Shown here in pieces: positions 1 through 14,100 of a stretch of DNA of 64,000 nucleotides; the first letter of the stretch is position 1; each line of letters begins with the position of its first letter. The position numbers and the translations under genes are program-made. The notes under the pieces were generated by a model that saw only the letters and a list, made by a program, of their open reading frames with translations, was not told the origin of the DNA and did not search any database. The DNA comes from Axinella damicornis (lineage: Eukaryota; Porifera; Demospongiae; Axinellida; Axinellidae). Where the stretch lies: positions 10,870,899 to 10,934,898 of the forward strand of contig OZ007517.1 in the NCBI GenBank assembly GCA_963931865.1. Reading direction: 5' to 3'.

Positions 1-307
1 CTCCCTTAGGGTTGTCACAGTAGGCACACTTGGACCACTCATTTGCTGGAGCGTAGCGAATTGGGATCAACCTTAGATTCCGGGTAGTCACTTCTGGATC
101 TTGGTGGGCAGGTTGGTACACGTCAGCAGGGCCAGCCACCTCATCTCCCCTCTTGGCAGCTGTCGCCAACTCTGCTGGCTCCAAGAGATCTGGGTGTGTG
201 GCCGGGATCCCATCGATTGTATCGTGCCCTCCCGAGTCACTCTTGCCATCCCCACGACCTGTTGATCTCCTGGACGTGGTCTTGGGTTTGCTACAGCAAG
301 TTCCCAT
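1..307 (-). CDS. N-terminal part of an N-acylated protein (5' end only, runs off window)
   Basis: An open frame of 102 codons reads leftward from the ATG at 307 to the window edge without a stop. The protein begins MGTCCSKPK. Gly2 followed by Cys4/Cys5 and basic residues is a textbook context for N-myristoylation plus palmitoylation, so membrane anchoring is inferred. The rest is polar and low in complexity until a Trp-Ser-Lys-Cys-x2-Cys stretch near residue 95, which could be half of a small zinc site. I do not recognise the family. Its start codon lies 109 bp from the CMPK start on the other strand, so the two probably share a promoter. The long clean frame and good start context support a real first exon. 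Confidence 0.6.
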   Translation of the reverse strand, partial: MGTCCSKPKTTSRRSTGRGDGKSDSGGHDTIDGIPATHPDLLEPAELATAAKRGDEVAGPADVYQPAHQDPEVTTRNLRLIPIRYAPANEWSKCAYCDNPKG

Positions 308-2774
<2,467 letters not shown>

Positions 2775-3026
2775 CACTCGTTTTCCAATTCTTCTAGCCG
2801 TTATTGCTAGCTATTTAATAATAAAAATTTATATTGAATGAATGGTGAACAGAAAACAATGGCATAAATTATTGGAGCAACATAAATTCATTGATAGAAG
2901 CTCATACAGACCTCAAGTGGGATACAAAATTCAATCAAAGTGTGTGATCAGCAGCTGGCCCATGCATCACGGGCTGAGAAACCTGTCCAGATGTGGTGGT
3001 GATCCCAATCGCACAAACATGTCATG

Positions 3027-5044
3027 TCACAACAGATCAATAGGCTCTAGGCCATCAATATACACATACGGCAGCACTATCACAGAAAGACCCTCACTGG
3101 GTAAGGGTTTGGTCCAATCGTACCAAAATCCATCATGCCCTAAACATCCATCCATCCCAGGGACCTGTCCCGTGGGCTTCAGATGAGGGGACGAAGAGTC
3201 CAGCTCTGGAGTGATGGGGGCCAAGCCGTTCAGTGCCTGAGTGCAGCCACGCTGAGTCAAATTCTTGCTTGACAGAGGAATGTGGGTGTGGCTTGGCAGA
3301 GGAAGATGGGTGTGGCTTGAGGCTTCTGATAACAGTGAAGTGTCTATACTGACTAGAAGACTGAGGGGGTGGGTGGGAGGACTCGGGAGACCATGAACGG
3401 CACTAGTAGTACACTTGGTCTCCAATGAGCTCATTCTAGTACCTGTCAAGCTACCATCTGTTCTGGATAGTCTGAGGTGCTGACGGGGGATTTTCACTAG
3501 CAAGGAGTTCACTTTCTTCCTGGCTACAACTGGTGCCCTCTGCCTTGGGACACACGAGTTCAGTGGGAAACTGAGAGTAAGAGTGGAGGAGTGACCTTCA
3601 CTTGAGGGGCCATTGGAGGGAGGGACGGGTGGGACGGGTGAGGGGGATTTTGATGCTTGGAGAGGAGAATTACTAACACTATTAGAGAGAGAGTCAAGAT
3701 CACTGGTTAGTGGCACTGGGGGAGGAGCTGCCGTCTGTGACGCTTGCTGGGGGCCTCTCTTTAACTTTGAGAGCATCTGTTGCACTTTGGTCCGATTCAC
3801 GGTTGGGTTGGGGCTCTGGGCTGTTCGCAGAGGTGAGAAATTGGAGGCAGTAGGTGTGGGGAGGGGTGCAGGTGTAGGGATGGATGCAGGTGCGGGGAGG
3901 GGTGCAGATGGGGAGATGGTACTGCCAGCAGTAGCCACACCGTTTGGGGTTCGGTTCTGCAACAGATGCTGCCACTGCTTCACAAGGTTCTTCATCCTCT
4001 TTGCCAGTTTTCGGTTGGTCCCAGCAAGCTTTCGCCGGACAGCATTAATATGCTTCCCTAACCTGGTTGCCTAGAACCAAAAGAAAATTCCATTATAGAA
4101 CGCAGCAACAGAAAGGGTATATAAAGTTCAATCTCCAAGGCTGATAGCAGAATGGTTTAACCCGGCTGGCTGTTAGCAGGTATTGTACCAGTCGTGCATT
4201 AACTTCTACTTCATCTGCACAGTGTTTAGGTCAGGGCCATATTGCTAGGCTATGACATACACAGCAAGAGAACTGGCAGCCCTTGTCTGCTGGTTGAATG
4301 GCGTAATAGCCAGTTGTGATTGGTCCCACCCAGTACATCCACCTCTTCCTACATACACTAACAGGCAATCAGCACTACTAACAGTTGGGTACCCGAGCAC
4401 TTATCGTAGAGAACATTAACCAGTACAGACGTGTGTGTGTGTTGGGGGGGGGGGGGGGTGAGCTTCAGGCCATAAAAACTTACGACGTGGATATTGGTCC
4501 AGCAGGAAGTACGTTCTTTAGGTATAGGTACTGGAAATGTGCGCGCATCTAGAACCGGCCCTGGCCCTAACATACCCTAACCCATTGCCCTACTTCCAAT
4601 ATCCACTACGAAAAACTTAATGATACGTCAGTTCGCATAACATTACCAACTCTGGGTGCAGTGCTTATGATGGGAGGAGGGTAGGCAAAGCCAGCAGGGA
4701 ATTGCTACATTATCAGTCCTACTGTACTTCCATACAAACACACTTGTAATATCATATCAACCCATGGAAACTACTGTTGAATTTCACACACCTTCAGGTC
4801 TTCAGCCGTGACATGAGAGCGCTCCAGACCTGATACCACTTCCTCTACAGCGCCCATGTCGTGTACCTTCAATGAGGAGAAAATAAAAATGGCGGCAGTA
4901 AGTGAGTAGCACTCGACGCCCCCTTCAAATCTTTCTTTTCCGAAGATAATTGTGACCCAAAGGTTACCCTGCGGGGCTTACATTTCCTTCTAAATCGATA
5001 GCCCGCAACAGTTCTTTCGTCAGGTCCTGAACGGTGCCGGGCAT
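3027..5044 (-). CDS. MED26: Mediator complex subunit 26
   Basis: MED26 is the Mediator subunit that recruits elongation factors to RNA polymerase II through its TFIIS N-terminal (LW) domain. Three exons join in frame: 5044-4982, 4866-4792, 4070-3027, giving 393 residues. Residues 1-85 form the LW domain, with LLRAIDLEGN, the acidic EEVVSGLE, then TRLGKHINAVRRK and KQWQHLL. The middle 200 residues are Pro/Ser/Thr-rich and disordered, as in the family. The last 45 residues (GCLGHDGFWYDWT and LPYVYIDG) match the conserved C-terminal Mediator-binding segment, which makes the call firm. The first two introns are short to medium, and intron 2 carries a 17-nt C run in the sense strand. A consensus CRE lies at 5171-5178, 127 bp above the ATG. 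Confidence 0.93.
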
Positions 5045-5170
5045 GGCATTTTTTCACTGCCACTTTCGTGTGGTGAACACCCGTTACGAAAGCACCTCGC
5101 CACATTCTGAGTCGCTGCAAAAAATGTGACGTTTGACTCGCGTTCAATAATATCGTCATGCCAATCGCTA

Positions 5171-5178
5171 TGACGTCA
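5171..5178. promoter_or_regulatory. CRE/ATF site upstream of MED26
   Basis: Exact palindrome TGACGTCA within ATGACGTCAT, 127 bp upstream of the MED26 start. Binding by CREB/ATF or Jun-type bZIP proteins is inferred from the motif only. Confidence 0.5.
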
Positions 5179-5557
5179 TCGTATGTCTGAACATGTGACT
5201 AGGGCTATTACCTGGTGCCTCTTCGTTGTTTGCGTCAAGCTAAAGGTGAATTGTGTAAATTGCTTCCAGGGCGAAAATCAATTGAGCTACTGTGTTATTG
5301 GGGGGTAAGCTGGTGCATATTGGGTGCCACTGCATCCTCAGGAGGTCACTCATCTAGTCCCAGACCTGCAATAGAAAGGTGGGTCTGGGAAACGGGGCTG
5401 TTAAACTTTGAAACATTCCAGCTCTACTAGTGATGTGGAGCCCATTCCGCAGACCCTCCTTCCACTCTAGTTGGAGGGTCTGGTGAAGAGAGACTGTCAC
5501 AATAACGATGTGTGGTCTCGTAATCCTTTAGCGTCATGTTACCGTGCTCTGCAATGA

Positions 5558-5667
5558 GTTGATTCTTGGACTTTGACGGTAGTTCGCAAAGAAGATCACA
5601 AGACGGTGATCGAAACGTTGCAAATTAAAATTTGTTTGCGAACTACCGTCAAAGTCCAAGAATCAAC
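5558..5667. repeat. 110-bp foldback with 33-bp inverted arms
   Basis: Arms at 5558-5590 and 5635-5667 are inverse complements. The loop contains a small hairpin (GATCAC/GTGATC) followed by GAAACGTTGC, a motif seen again at 20987 and 50701. No clear target duplication was found. The remaining 5045-5748 interval shows no coding potential. Confidence 0.8.
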
Positions 5668-5748
5668 TCTACAGAATGACGTGTGGTCTCCCTGCTCAGG
5701 TGAGACTGTTTCTGCTTTGTCCTTGGTGATCTACTGCATCCTTGGAAG

Positions 5749-6176
5749 ATGGATTGGGCCCTTCACCACGAGGAACGAGAGCTGCGACGAGAAGCCCACA
5801 GGGTAGGTGGTTTCGGTTGCTGAAGTTCTCTATATTCAGCAGTGTAACCTCTGCACTTAACCCTCTAAGGACCTTTCTATGTATCTACCTATCGTTCCAC
5901 ATGCAGGAGGCCCATCATGGCCACTTTGGAGCTGCAGCACATCTGGCACATGAAGCAAATGTTGTCCACCACGAACGGGAGCATCTTCTACCTGATCATC
6001 ATGGTCACCACGGTCACCACGGCCACCATTTCCCCCCTCCCCACCACGGCCACCATGATCACCACTTCCCTCCTCCCCACCATGATCACCACCACCACCA
6101 CCCTCCCCCTGTCCACCACCACCCCCATGACCATCACCACCACCACCACGAGGAGGGATGCTGTACCATCCTCTGA
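5749..6176 (+). CDS. Histidine-rich small protein with C-terminal CaaX box
   Basis: Two exons, 5749-5802 and 5907-6176, give 107 residues. The ATG lies just after a plausible acceptor, so a 5' noncoding exon may precede it. Residues 1-45 are charged (EERELRREAHREAHH). The remainder is runs of His with Gly and FPPPHH spacers; about 42 of 107 residues are His. The protein ends GCCTIL, and Cys-Thr-Ile-Leu fits a geranylgeranylation CaaX box with a neighbouring Cys for palmitoylation. Metal binding at a membrane surface is an inference. I do not recognise an orthologue. The splice keeps the His-rich frame through to a stop directly after the CaaX motif, which argues for a real gene over a CAC/CAT repeat artefact. 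Confidence 0.65.
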
Positions 6177-7567
6177 ACACAGCTGCTGCTGATTGGGGAA
6201 AAACTATACATGTGTGTCTTTGTAGGAACTGGACTTGTTACTAATAACTAAATTTTTTTTTGGTGTACGTCTATGATTTCGTTTGGTTTTAATGTGTAGT
6301 TTTGAGAACTAGTGGTTACAGTCCTCTTTTTTGCCCAAGTTTAAATTTTGAGGCTTCAGAATGAATGTTTCGTCATGTGATTCCACTACCTGCTTAGTCA
6401 AGAGTGCATAAGTAGGTCCAACCCCCCACAGTACTCGCGACCTACTTATGCGCTCTTGGCTTAGTGTACTGCCCCATGGTTGCTTGAATGTGCTCAGAGT
6501 TTGGTATTCCAGTACAGACCATGTGAAAACTTTCTCGGACAGATCATTGTCCCCATGAGGTGGCAGATCTCACGAAGACGTGACCACGTACAGTTCGATT
6601 AGCTAGCTCACGTGAGCACATGTAATTAAACTACGACTGCTCCTTCGTTTTTTTAAAACAAAAAAAAATCCAGGCCTGCTGGATCCAAAAATGAATTGGT
6701 GTGGCTTAAAATTTAATTAGTAACCCCCAATCTCAGCCCCCCCAATCAACAAACCAGTCACTCCATTGTGCCACTTTCATATGTGTCTTTGTGGTAGTCA
6801 TTATTTAACATATATTATACACCCTGCTCATATTCATATTCTTTTCATTTTATACTCACGGTGCACTACCACTTTTGTACATGTGCGATGGACCCCATGG
6901 GCTCAGCATTCTCATCATTAAATCATTAGAAACACACTTTTTGCCACAATGTACAGGCAACCTAGCCTCGTTCCCAGGCCCTGCCCAGCTTTTCGTCGCT
7001 ACAGGCAACCAACTAACTACACATGTACATAAATTAGTAGCCCTGCCCACTTTTTCATGCAGGTCATGAATTTAGCTACGCGGGGTCGCAGGTCATGAAT
7101 GCGGTTAGGTGTCTAGCAACGGCGCGATAACACGCGAAAGGTTGATTGGCCATTTCCTGCAAGTGCAGAGTACTTCCAGTGTTAGTTCCACTTCCTCTGC
7201 GTCGATCAACCAACAGACGCACTGGTTTTCAGTGTACAAAATATTTTATGATCTTTTCTCGTTTGACAATAGAGCTATAAAAATGATTTTCATATGGAAA
7301 AATTTGAAAAGAAACACATATCACAGATAAATGAACCGAGAATAAAAAATAGAAGACAGAAATACCTGTCCAGCAAGTGATTACACAGAGGAATAAATAA
7401 CCTACAGCACAGTGTTGGCATCTCTGATATCATGAGAGGGGAGAGTGGGCAATGGTAGTGAACAATGAGAAAGCAGGTTGAGAACCGTTCCTAGTGATTG
7501 GCACAATATGCTGTCTGCCTTCAGCGGTCACTGACCAGCAGTGAGTGACCTAGCAACAAACATACCG
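6177..7567. other. Gene-poor interval between the His-rich gene and Jun
   Basis: No convincing exon on either strand. It holds the 60-bp hairpin element at 6399-6458, a half copy of the TAGCCTCGTTCCCAGGC repeat near 6963, AT-rich stretches around 6650-6720 and 6790-6850, and presumably the 3' UTR of jun at its right end. Confidence 0.6.
6399..6458. mobile_element. 60-bp hairpin MITE with 7-bp target duplication
   Basis: Ends CAAGAGTGCATAAGTAGG and the inverse of CAAGAGCGCATAAGTAGG match the 66-bp element at 2572. GCTTAGT flanks both sides exactly (6392-6398, 6459-6465). The interior differs from the first copy, so only the terminal 20 or so bases are shared. Confidence 0.88.
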
Positions 7568-8596
7568 CTATTCTGATGATACAGAGTCTAGCGACTCTAA
7601 CCTAACCCCTTCCGGGATATTGACCTGGCAGCCCTTGTTCATGTGGTGGATGAGTGCCTTCTTGAGGTTGTAGATCTGCTCCCTCAGACCGTTGAGTTCA
7701 TTGTTCAGTTCCTGGTTGTGCTCCTTGAGCAGTCTCACCTTGCCCTGCAGGTCCGATTCCCTTTGCAGTCTGCGGATGCGGCACTTGGAGGCTGCAATGC
7801 GGTTACGTGCCTTCTTCCTTGCGACCTTCATCTCTTCCTGTGCTGGAATATTTGGGACAACTGCCTGCAGCTCTCTCAGCAGGTCTGGCTTGACTGGTGC
7901 CCCAGCAGCAGAGGCTGAGTGATTAACTGCTCCCATACTGAACCCACTGTAGGCATGATCTGTTGATCGGCTTGGAGTGTTGTAGCCGTTCATTATCGAG
8001 AACGAGTCGACGAAACCTCGGTTGTGATCGTGAGTGGAGGATGTCATGGGATACCGATACGTGGATGTCGATTCTGTCTGGGCGGGAATATTAGGAATGA
8101 AGTCTAAAGTCGCTGTTACGTATGTGGGGGCGGCTAGTGCGAGACTAGGATTAGCTCCTGTAGCGAGGTGGGATGTCTCGAGACCGCTCGGAGGATGAGT
8201 ATGGTGGTGGTGTATCACTGACTGCGGCATGTGGCCTACTGCCCTGGTAGTAACACCTTTGCCCTGGCCTGGAAGGTGGTGCAACTGATCTAGTGCGTCC
8301 AAAAACCCTTGCGCATACATTTCTTGTTCCTCTGTGACCGGTGTACAGGGGTTGAGGAATCGGGACGGCGAGGGTGTGTGAGTGGTCGTCGTCGATCCAG
8401 TGCTAGTCAACAGTGTAGCTACTTCTGGCGTGCTCAGGGGGAAGGTTCTCGTGTCGGGCGTACCGAGGAGATAAGTTGATGTTTCTCGCTTGACCGTGCG
8501 CTCCAGCTCCAGGTAGAGGCTTGCTGGAGGCTTCTGGAAGTCGCCAACGGCCTGATCGTCGTACAGACTCCTTTCCATTGAGATCATGTGGTACAC
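7568..8596 (-). CDS. jun: Transcription factor Jun (AP-1 subunit), intronless
   Basis: Jun-family bZIP activator, which binds TRE/CRE sites as a homodimer or with Fos/ATF partners. A single 342-codon frame. The N-terminus (MERSLYDDQA after six residues) resembles the Jun start, followed by an FLNPCTPVTEEQEMYAQGF segment equivalent to the conserved Jun VTEEQE...GF box. The basic region RNRIAASKCRIRR (near residue 265, including the redox-sensitive Cys) is followed by a zipper with heptad leucines and LREQIYNLKKA, then HHMNKGC as in vertebrate Jun. Human JUN is also intronless. The first ATG (8596) is used, but the Met six codons in aligns better with known Jun starts. A perfect CRE lies 167 bp upstream. 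Confidence 0.95.
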   Translation of the reverse strand: MYHMISMERSLYDDQAVGDFQKPPASLYLELERTVKRETSTYLLGTPDTRTFPLSTPEVATLLTSTGSTTTTHTPSPSRFLNPCTPVTEEQEMYAQGFLDALDQLHHLPGQGKGVTTRAVGHMPQSVIHHHHTHPPSGLETSHLATGANPSLALAAPTYVTATLDFIPNIPAQTESTSTYRYPMTSSTHDHNRGFVDSFSIMNGYNTPSRSTDHAYSGFSMGAVNHSASAAGAPVKPDLLRELQAVVPNIPAQEEMKVARKKARNRIAASKCRIRRLQRESDLQGKVRLLKEHNQELNNELNGLREQIYNLKKALIHHMNKGCQVNIPEGVRLESLDSVSSE

Positions 8597-8762
8597 AATA
8601 GGCTTGCGGTTAGGTTCAAAGCTAAATAAAGAACACCTACGGTGCTAGCTGACTTGGCTGACTACTGTTACTAGAGCTTCACTAGCTATTACCAGTTACA
8701 GATGTGCTCAATTGCAAGTCTGCAGTGGCGACAGCCTTTTGTAGTACTTGTCGGCTCACTTA

Positions 8763-8770
8763 TGACGTCA
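8763..8770. promoter_or_regulatory. CRE/Jun-type site in the jun promoter
   Basis: TGACGTCA lies 167 bp above the jun start. Vertebrate c-jun promoters carry TGACATCA-type sites bound by Jun/ATF2 for autoregulation, so the same logic is inferred here. A TATA-like AATATATT is nearby (about 8829-8836). The interval 8597-9039 is otherwise non-coding. Confidence 0.6.
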
Positions 8771-9039
8771 AGATCACATGAGGCTCCGGATCTAAATTTA
8801 CCTCAGAGGTTAGGAATGCAGCGGAGATAAATATATTCATAGCTTGCGGTTAGCCGGCACTTAATGCGGTCAGCTTATTACCATACAAGGTGAAAAGAAC
8901 ATTGTTCTAGTTCCAAATCTGTGTCATCATATACCTAAGCACATAGTTACTGGCTTCCTGGCAACCTGTGTAGTTAATGCACACTTAAACAAATTAGGCA
9001 CTCCACAATACTCAACATCCAGGGCAAGTGGATGTAGGG

Positions 9040-11069
9040 TCAGGACAAGAAAGTGTTCTGCTGCATGATCCGGCTGTATTTCCTCTGGTCTTCGTAGAGC
9101 TGCTGAAACACTTGGTATTTGCGGTTGTGGAACCTGAAAACAAAGCAGCAGCTATTCTCTGTAACATGCTCCCGTGCAACAGTTGATATGAGGCAACAGT
9201 GATAGACTACAATGTCACTAACTCTTTCACAGCTGCGTCAGGGCAGGGATGCACAGCACCTCCACTGGCCACTCGAGTCATCCTCAGCATGGCTTCACCA
9301 ATCTGAGCGTGGGCATAATTGTTGACTGGATCAATACACTGACAACAACACTACAGAGACCCCACACGTCATCAAGTACATTGCGACTATCCCACAGATA
9401 TGTACGACTACACGCAGGTATGTTAACCCCTGGCCCCTGGAACACACTGGCTGTGTACGACTACACGCAGGTATGTTAACCCCTGGAACACACACTGCGA
9501 TGGGAGTAGCTGTGGGAAGTGGAGAAGGGCATGTAGAAATTCTAGTACCTAAGTGCACATCCTGTACAGTGTGCAGTAAGGTTGCAATCAGGACAAGTAG
9601 AGGAACACTGATTGCGTTTACAGCGTGCACTGTGCAGAAAGGTTGCAATCAGGACAAGTAGAGGAACACTGATTGCGTTTACAGCGTGCACTGTGCAGTA
9701 AGGTTGGACAGCAGAGGAACACTGATTGCATTGGCCAGTGGAGCTTCTGTGTACATTGTGTGGAATGAGCACAACCACATGCTGGATTGAGTCTGTCAAT
9801 ATTGTTCTGCAGGAGTGAGGTACCAAGTGTTGGGTTATCTTCATGAAATTTTTCCAGAGGGACAGAATTGAGCAGAAAGCAGAATTCCTGTTCCTGGGAG
9901 GGACACAGCCGGTACCTGTCATCTCTCACACTAGTCTCGTGCCCAGACCCCTTCCCCTCAGAGGGTCTGGGAGCGAGACTGCTCTCAAACCAGAGTCTGC
10001 CTGTATTTTACTGTGGGATATATAGCAGAGCCCAGTGCAACGAGTATACAGTATGGTGGGATGGAACTCAGAGGGGGAGCTGCATTCCTGAGGCAGTCAT
10101 GGCATTCCTGAGGCGGTCAGGGCCTGATGTACCGAAGCGAGACATGCAGCAGTCCACACACACGGTCAGAGTGAGCACTCAAGATCCTGAGCGTTCAGTG
10201 GATCAAGTTCTGAAATTCCTTTCGTAGCCACAACTCAAGGGTGGCCCCTTCCTACAAGCACGGATGTTGGACAGTAATGTGTGGTGTGTGGGTGTTAACA
10301 ATTACATTGTCACCAGCAGCAGCAGCTGCCAGAATGGCACTGCCCATCAGCACCGCCTCCTTCTCCTCTGTCAGCAATACTGGCAGCCCTGGGGAGCGGG
10401 AGAGAGAAGACAAACTATGGCTTCAGGCTATAGCCTTTATTCTAGCCTCGTTCCCAGGCTAGAACGAGAGCCTGGGAACGAGGCTACCTTTATTCCCGGG
10501 CAAGAGAAAAAGGGCACTGGACTAGCCCTTGTTCCCAGAGCTCTATGCTCTATTTCCTTTTCTGTTGGCGGCCACAAATCTAGTGACAAGACTATTGCAG
10601 GAACATTCATTACCATATTTACACAATCTGTTGGTACGGTCAGGGCTGTGCACTGGACAAGCTCAGTAAGTGGTGTCAAGATGCAGCTTCTCACAGCAAA
10701 GCATGGGAGTGTTTGCCTTGCACAGAGCAAGAGGTGTCCTCCCCCTACCTCAAAGGATTGAAACCCCAGGCTGTGGTTTTTGAGCATATGCCCTTGTTAA
10801 GAATCCCTTCAGTGGACAATTAGCCAGTGTCAACATGTTGTCACAACCAGACTGCACTTCTAATGCCAAACTGGAAGATTAACACATAGCTACATTGTTA
10901 TGGGCATACCTGTGACGTCTGCATGCATCTGGACATACAGCTGGTTGTTCCTCAGCCCACCGCACATTAGGATGGCGTGTATCTGGTGGCCATTACCGGT
11001 CATGGTCGCTATGATGTGCCTAGTGCCATACTTTGTGAGTGTGTGTGTGTGCGCGCGTGTGTGCGCGTG

Positions 11070-11113
<44 letters not shown>

Positions 11114-14100
11114 TGTGTAAAGTTTCAGTTTAGTTGGGGGCTGCTGACTACAATTATAGTAATGTATGCGTGTGAGTGTATGCGTGTGAGTGTATGTGGT
11201 ATGTATATGATACTATGGACACACAACTCTTGACGTTTGTTTGCCGCAACTTAGGAACTTCCCGTCACCGAATGCAAGGAAGTTACATTAGGAGCAAAAC
11301 AAAGTAAAAACATTACTCAGCTTAAATGATACAAGAAAGTGTCTGCACGCATTAACAGCATTTGCTGTCACCGCCTTCCATAAGCTCAGACGTTTTCTGC
11401 CTCTCGCTTTAGCCCTAAAATGTTCAAATTCCCTTGGGTTTTCATGCTCCAAACGCTACACGTACAATAGCCTCTGCAGCCATCCAGTGCATATTTGTGA
11501 CTCTAACACACCTACTCATTATTGGGTTTCAATAGTCACGGCCAAAAACTCATTCACGGAAATGGAGGCCCTACAGGCAAGGAATGCTTTTATGCAAGGA
11601 GAGGAGGAACTGGCCTACCTAGTGTCGACCAAGCCCTTCCTAAAGCTCACCCAGAAAGAGCCATGCTGTCTCCTAAGGACATTGTTGGAGTCACAATCAC
11701 TTGCTGAACATTCATGACACATATAGAGTCAGCCCCACAGCCCCACCAGTGCTCGATCACAATGAGAGGCAGCCCCACAGGGAAGTGCAGCCCCACCAGT
11801 GCTCCGATCACAATGAGAGGCAGCCCCACAGTGCTCTGCACCCTGAGCAGTGCTTCCTCTGATGAGTGGGGGAGAGGAGACAGGATGGCCTAGTTTGGTC
11901 AAGCAAGGAGGACACCCTGAACCGGCTGGGAGCTAGCTCTTGTGGGAGTGAAGCCCCAACACAAGGATCACGCCTATTAGCGGAGTGTTTGTGACTCTAT
12001 GCTCCTGCTGCCAGAGAATAAGGCATACCTTTAGGTAGCCTCGTACCCAGGCCTGGCGGTCGGGCCTGGGTACGAGGCATACCTTTAGGCTAGTATTGAT
12101 TATTGCAAGTACAAAATTTAGCAGTTTGAAGGAACCTCAGATTCGGCGTTTACTATTTTACTGTCACAATAATGAGTTGCATCCGGGGTTGCAACGGCTT
12201 ACCAGGAGTGCGGTTGCCCCTCGAACAGAATCAGTTGCAACAATTTATTAAGAATTTTTTTGGCAATTCACAAGCGTTCCCACTAAAATCACTAAATTAG
12301 TACCCCAATATTGTATGAGGGCTTTAACCACCCTGTGGAAGCCTAGGAACACCAACGCTTCCGCTTTATTCATCATTGTCAACTATCAGTGCAGTACACA
12401 GAAGTTCTAATGTTAGCATGAGTTTAGTAGTATTAAAATTGGGTAATTATGTAGTAACAGTAGTTTGGACAACAGTGCCGTGGACAACAGTACCGTGAAC
12501 AACAGTACCGTGGACAACAGTACCGTAGCTATACACGACACTGCCTGCAGGTAAGCAGGCAATATTAAACAGGTGCTCACGGCTAGAGCCAGCACAGTCG
12601 CCAGATAGAGCCGCACCAAGTCCTCCACTGTGCTGCTGAGGGTGAGTCCACACACCTGCAGAAACACAAGCAACCATCACCACAGGACATTCCTGCACAC
12701 CTCTTCCAGAACCTGACTATTCCACCTCCACATTCCACTGAATGTGGAGGTATGGGAGAATTTATCATTTATCCTGTCTCTGCCGCAGGAATCCAATATA
12801 CCACCCCCAACATCTGGGTAAAGTAAGTTGGAGGAACTAGATGATGTCTGTTTCCTCAGCATTCAGGAATGGACAAGGTTGAGATGCTATCAGGGGGATT
12901 GAAACAATGTTGAGATGCTATCTCTGTTTGGGTGGGTGTGTGTTTGACCACTCTGCCATAATATTGACAGTGTACATGGTGTGATGATATTGACAGTGTA
13001 GATACAAGGTGCAATGATGGTCGTGGAAGTGACAACGTGGAAGTCCTCAGTTTCACCCTGAACTGACCTTCGAGCACACATCCAGTGGATAGCAGTATAA
13101 GGTTATGGTGTCGGAAGTGTCAGTTTCACTTGCGCAGGTGTACACATGCTGTATATGTTTCGTTGCTAAGTAACAGAGAGCTGCTGTGATCCCATGACCT
13201 GGGGGCCAACACCCACCCACTGCAACACACTATTCACTATACCTCCCATGGTCATGCTGTTATTCAACGCTAGTAGACAACACTCCAATTCACAATGAAT
13301 GTTGGCAATTACTAATATGGAACAAAGAGTAGTTAGTGTATGGAACTATGATTACTGCTGACTTACCATAAAAGGAAGGTACTAAATTTGATGCTGCTAA
13401 ACATAGATTTGCAGGAAGTAGCCACTGAATGATTTCTTTAGAGCACTTCCCAAACACTAACTTCCTGTGATTAGTTAACAAGTGCCCAAATACAGAATGC
13501 CAGCGTGTGTTTGAGAGGGTGGATGTGTGACAACGTGTGCACCAGCTGCCTTCTCATGTTGCCCTCTTGCTCATTAGCTAGCGGTGACTGGTACCTGCTA
13601 AGTAATATTTAGATACCACTTTGCAGTGCATTATGGATTTTAGTGCACGAGGGCAATCTAGTTAACGGTCGAGGGCGAGATAATGCACGAGCCGAAGGCG
13701 AGTGCATTATCCGCCCGAGACCGTTAACTAGATTGCCCGAGTGCACAAAGCCCGTAATGCACTGCAAACTGGTATCTAAACTACTTAGTGCAACTCACTG
13801 ACCCGAGACCTACACACAAAACCTTGGCAGCCATAAACGGTACAAAGTCAATGCAGTATTTTTTTTTACTTCCAAGCGCTTCAGCCAAAGCCTGATCTCC
13901 CAGGAGAAGGAGGAGTAAGGAGGGCACTTCGCCTGTGAGGCAATGGGTGGATTGGAACATGGTTAGCGTCACTCAGCTAGGCTACCTTTGCAATGTGCAT
14001 ATGCAATAGATCTGCAGTCTAGTACGCTACGTCGGGTCTTTGTGTCACCAAAGAGACACTCGGAACCTCCGTTTGTCTTTATCTTGATACTACTCCAAGT

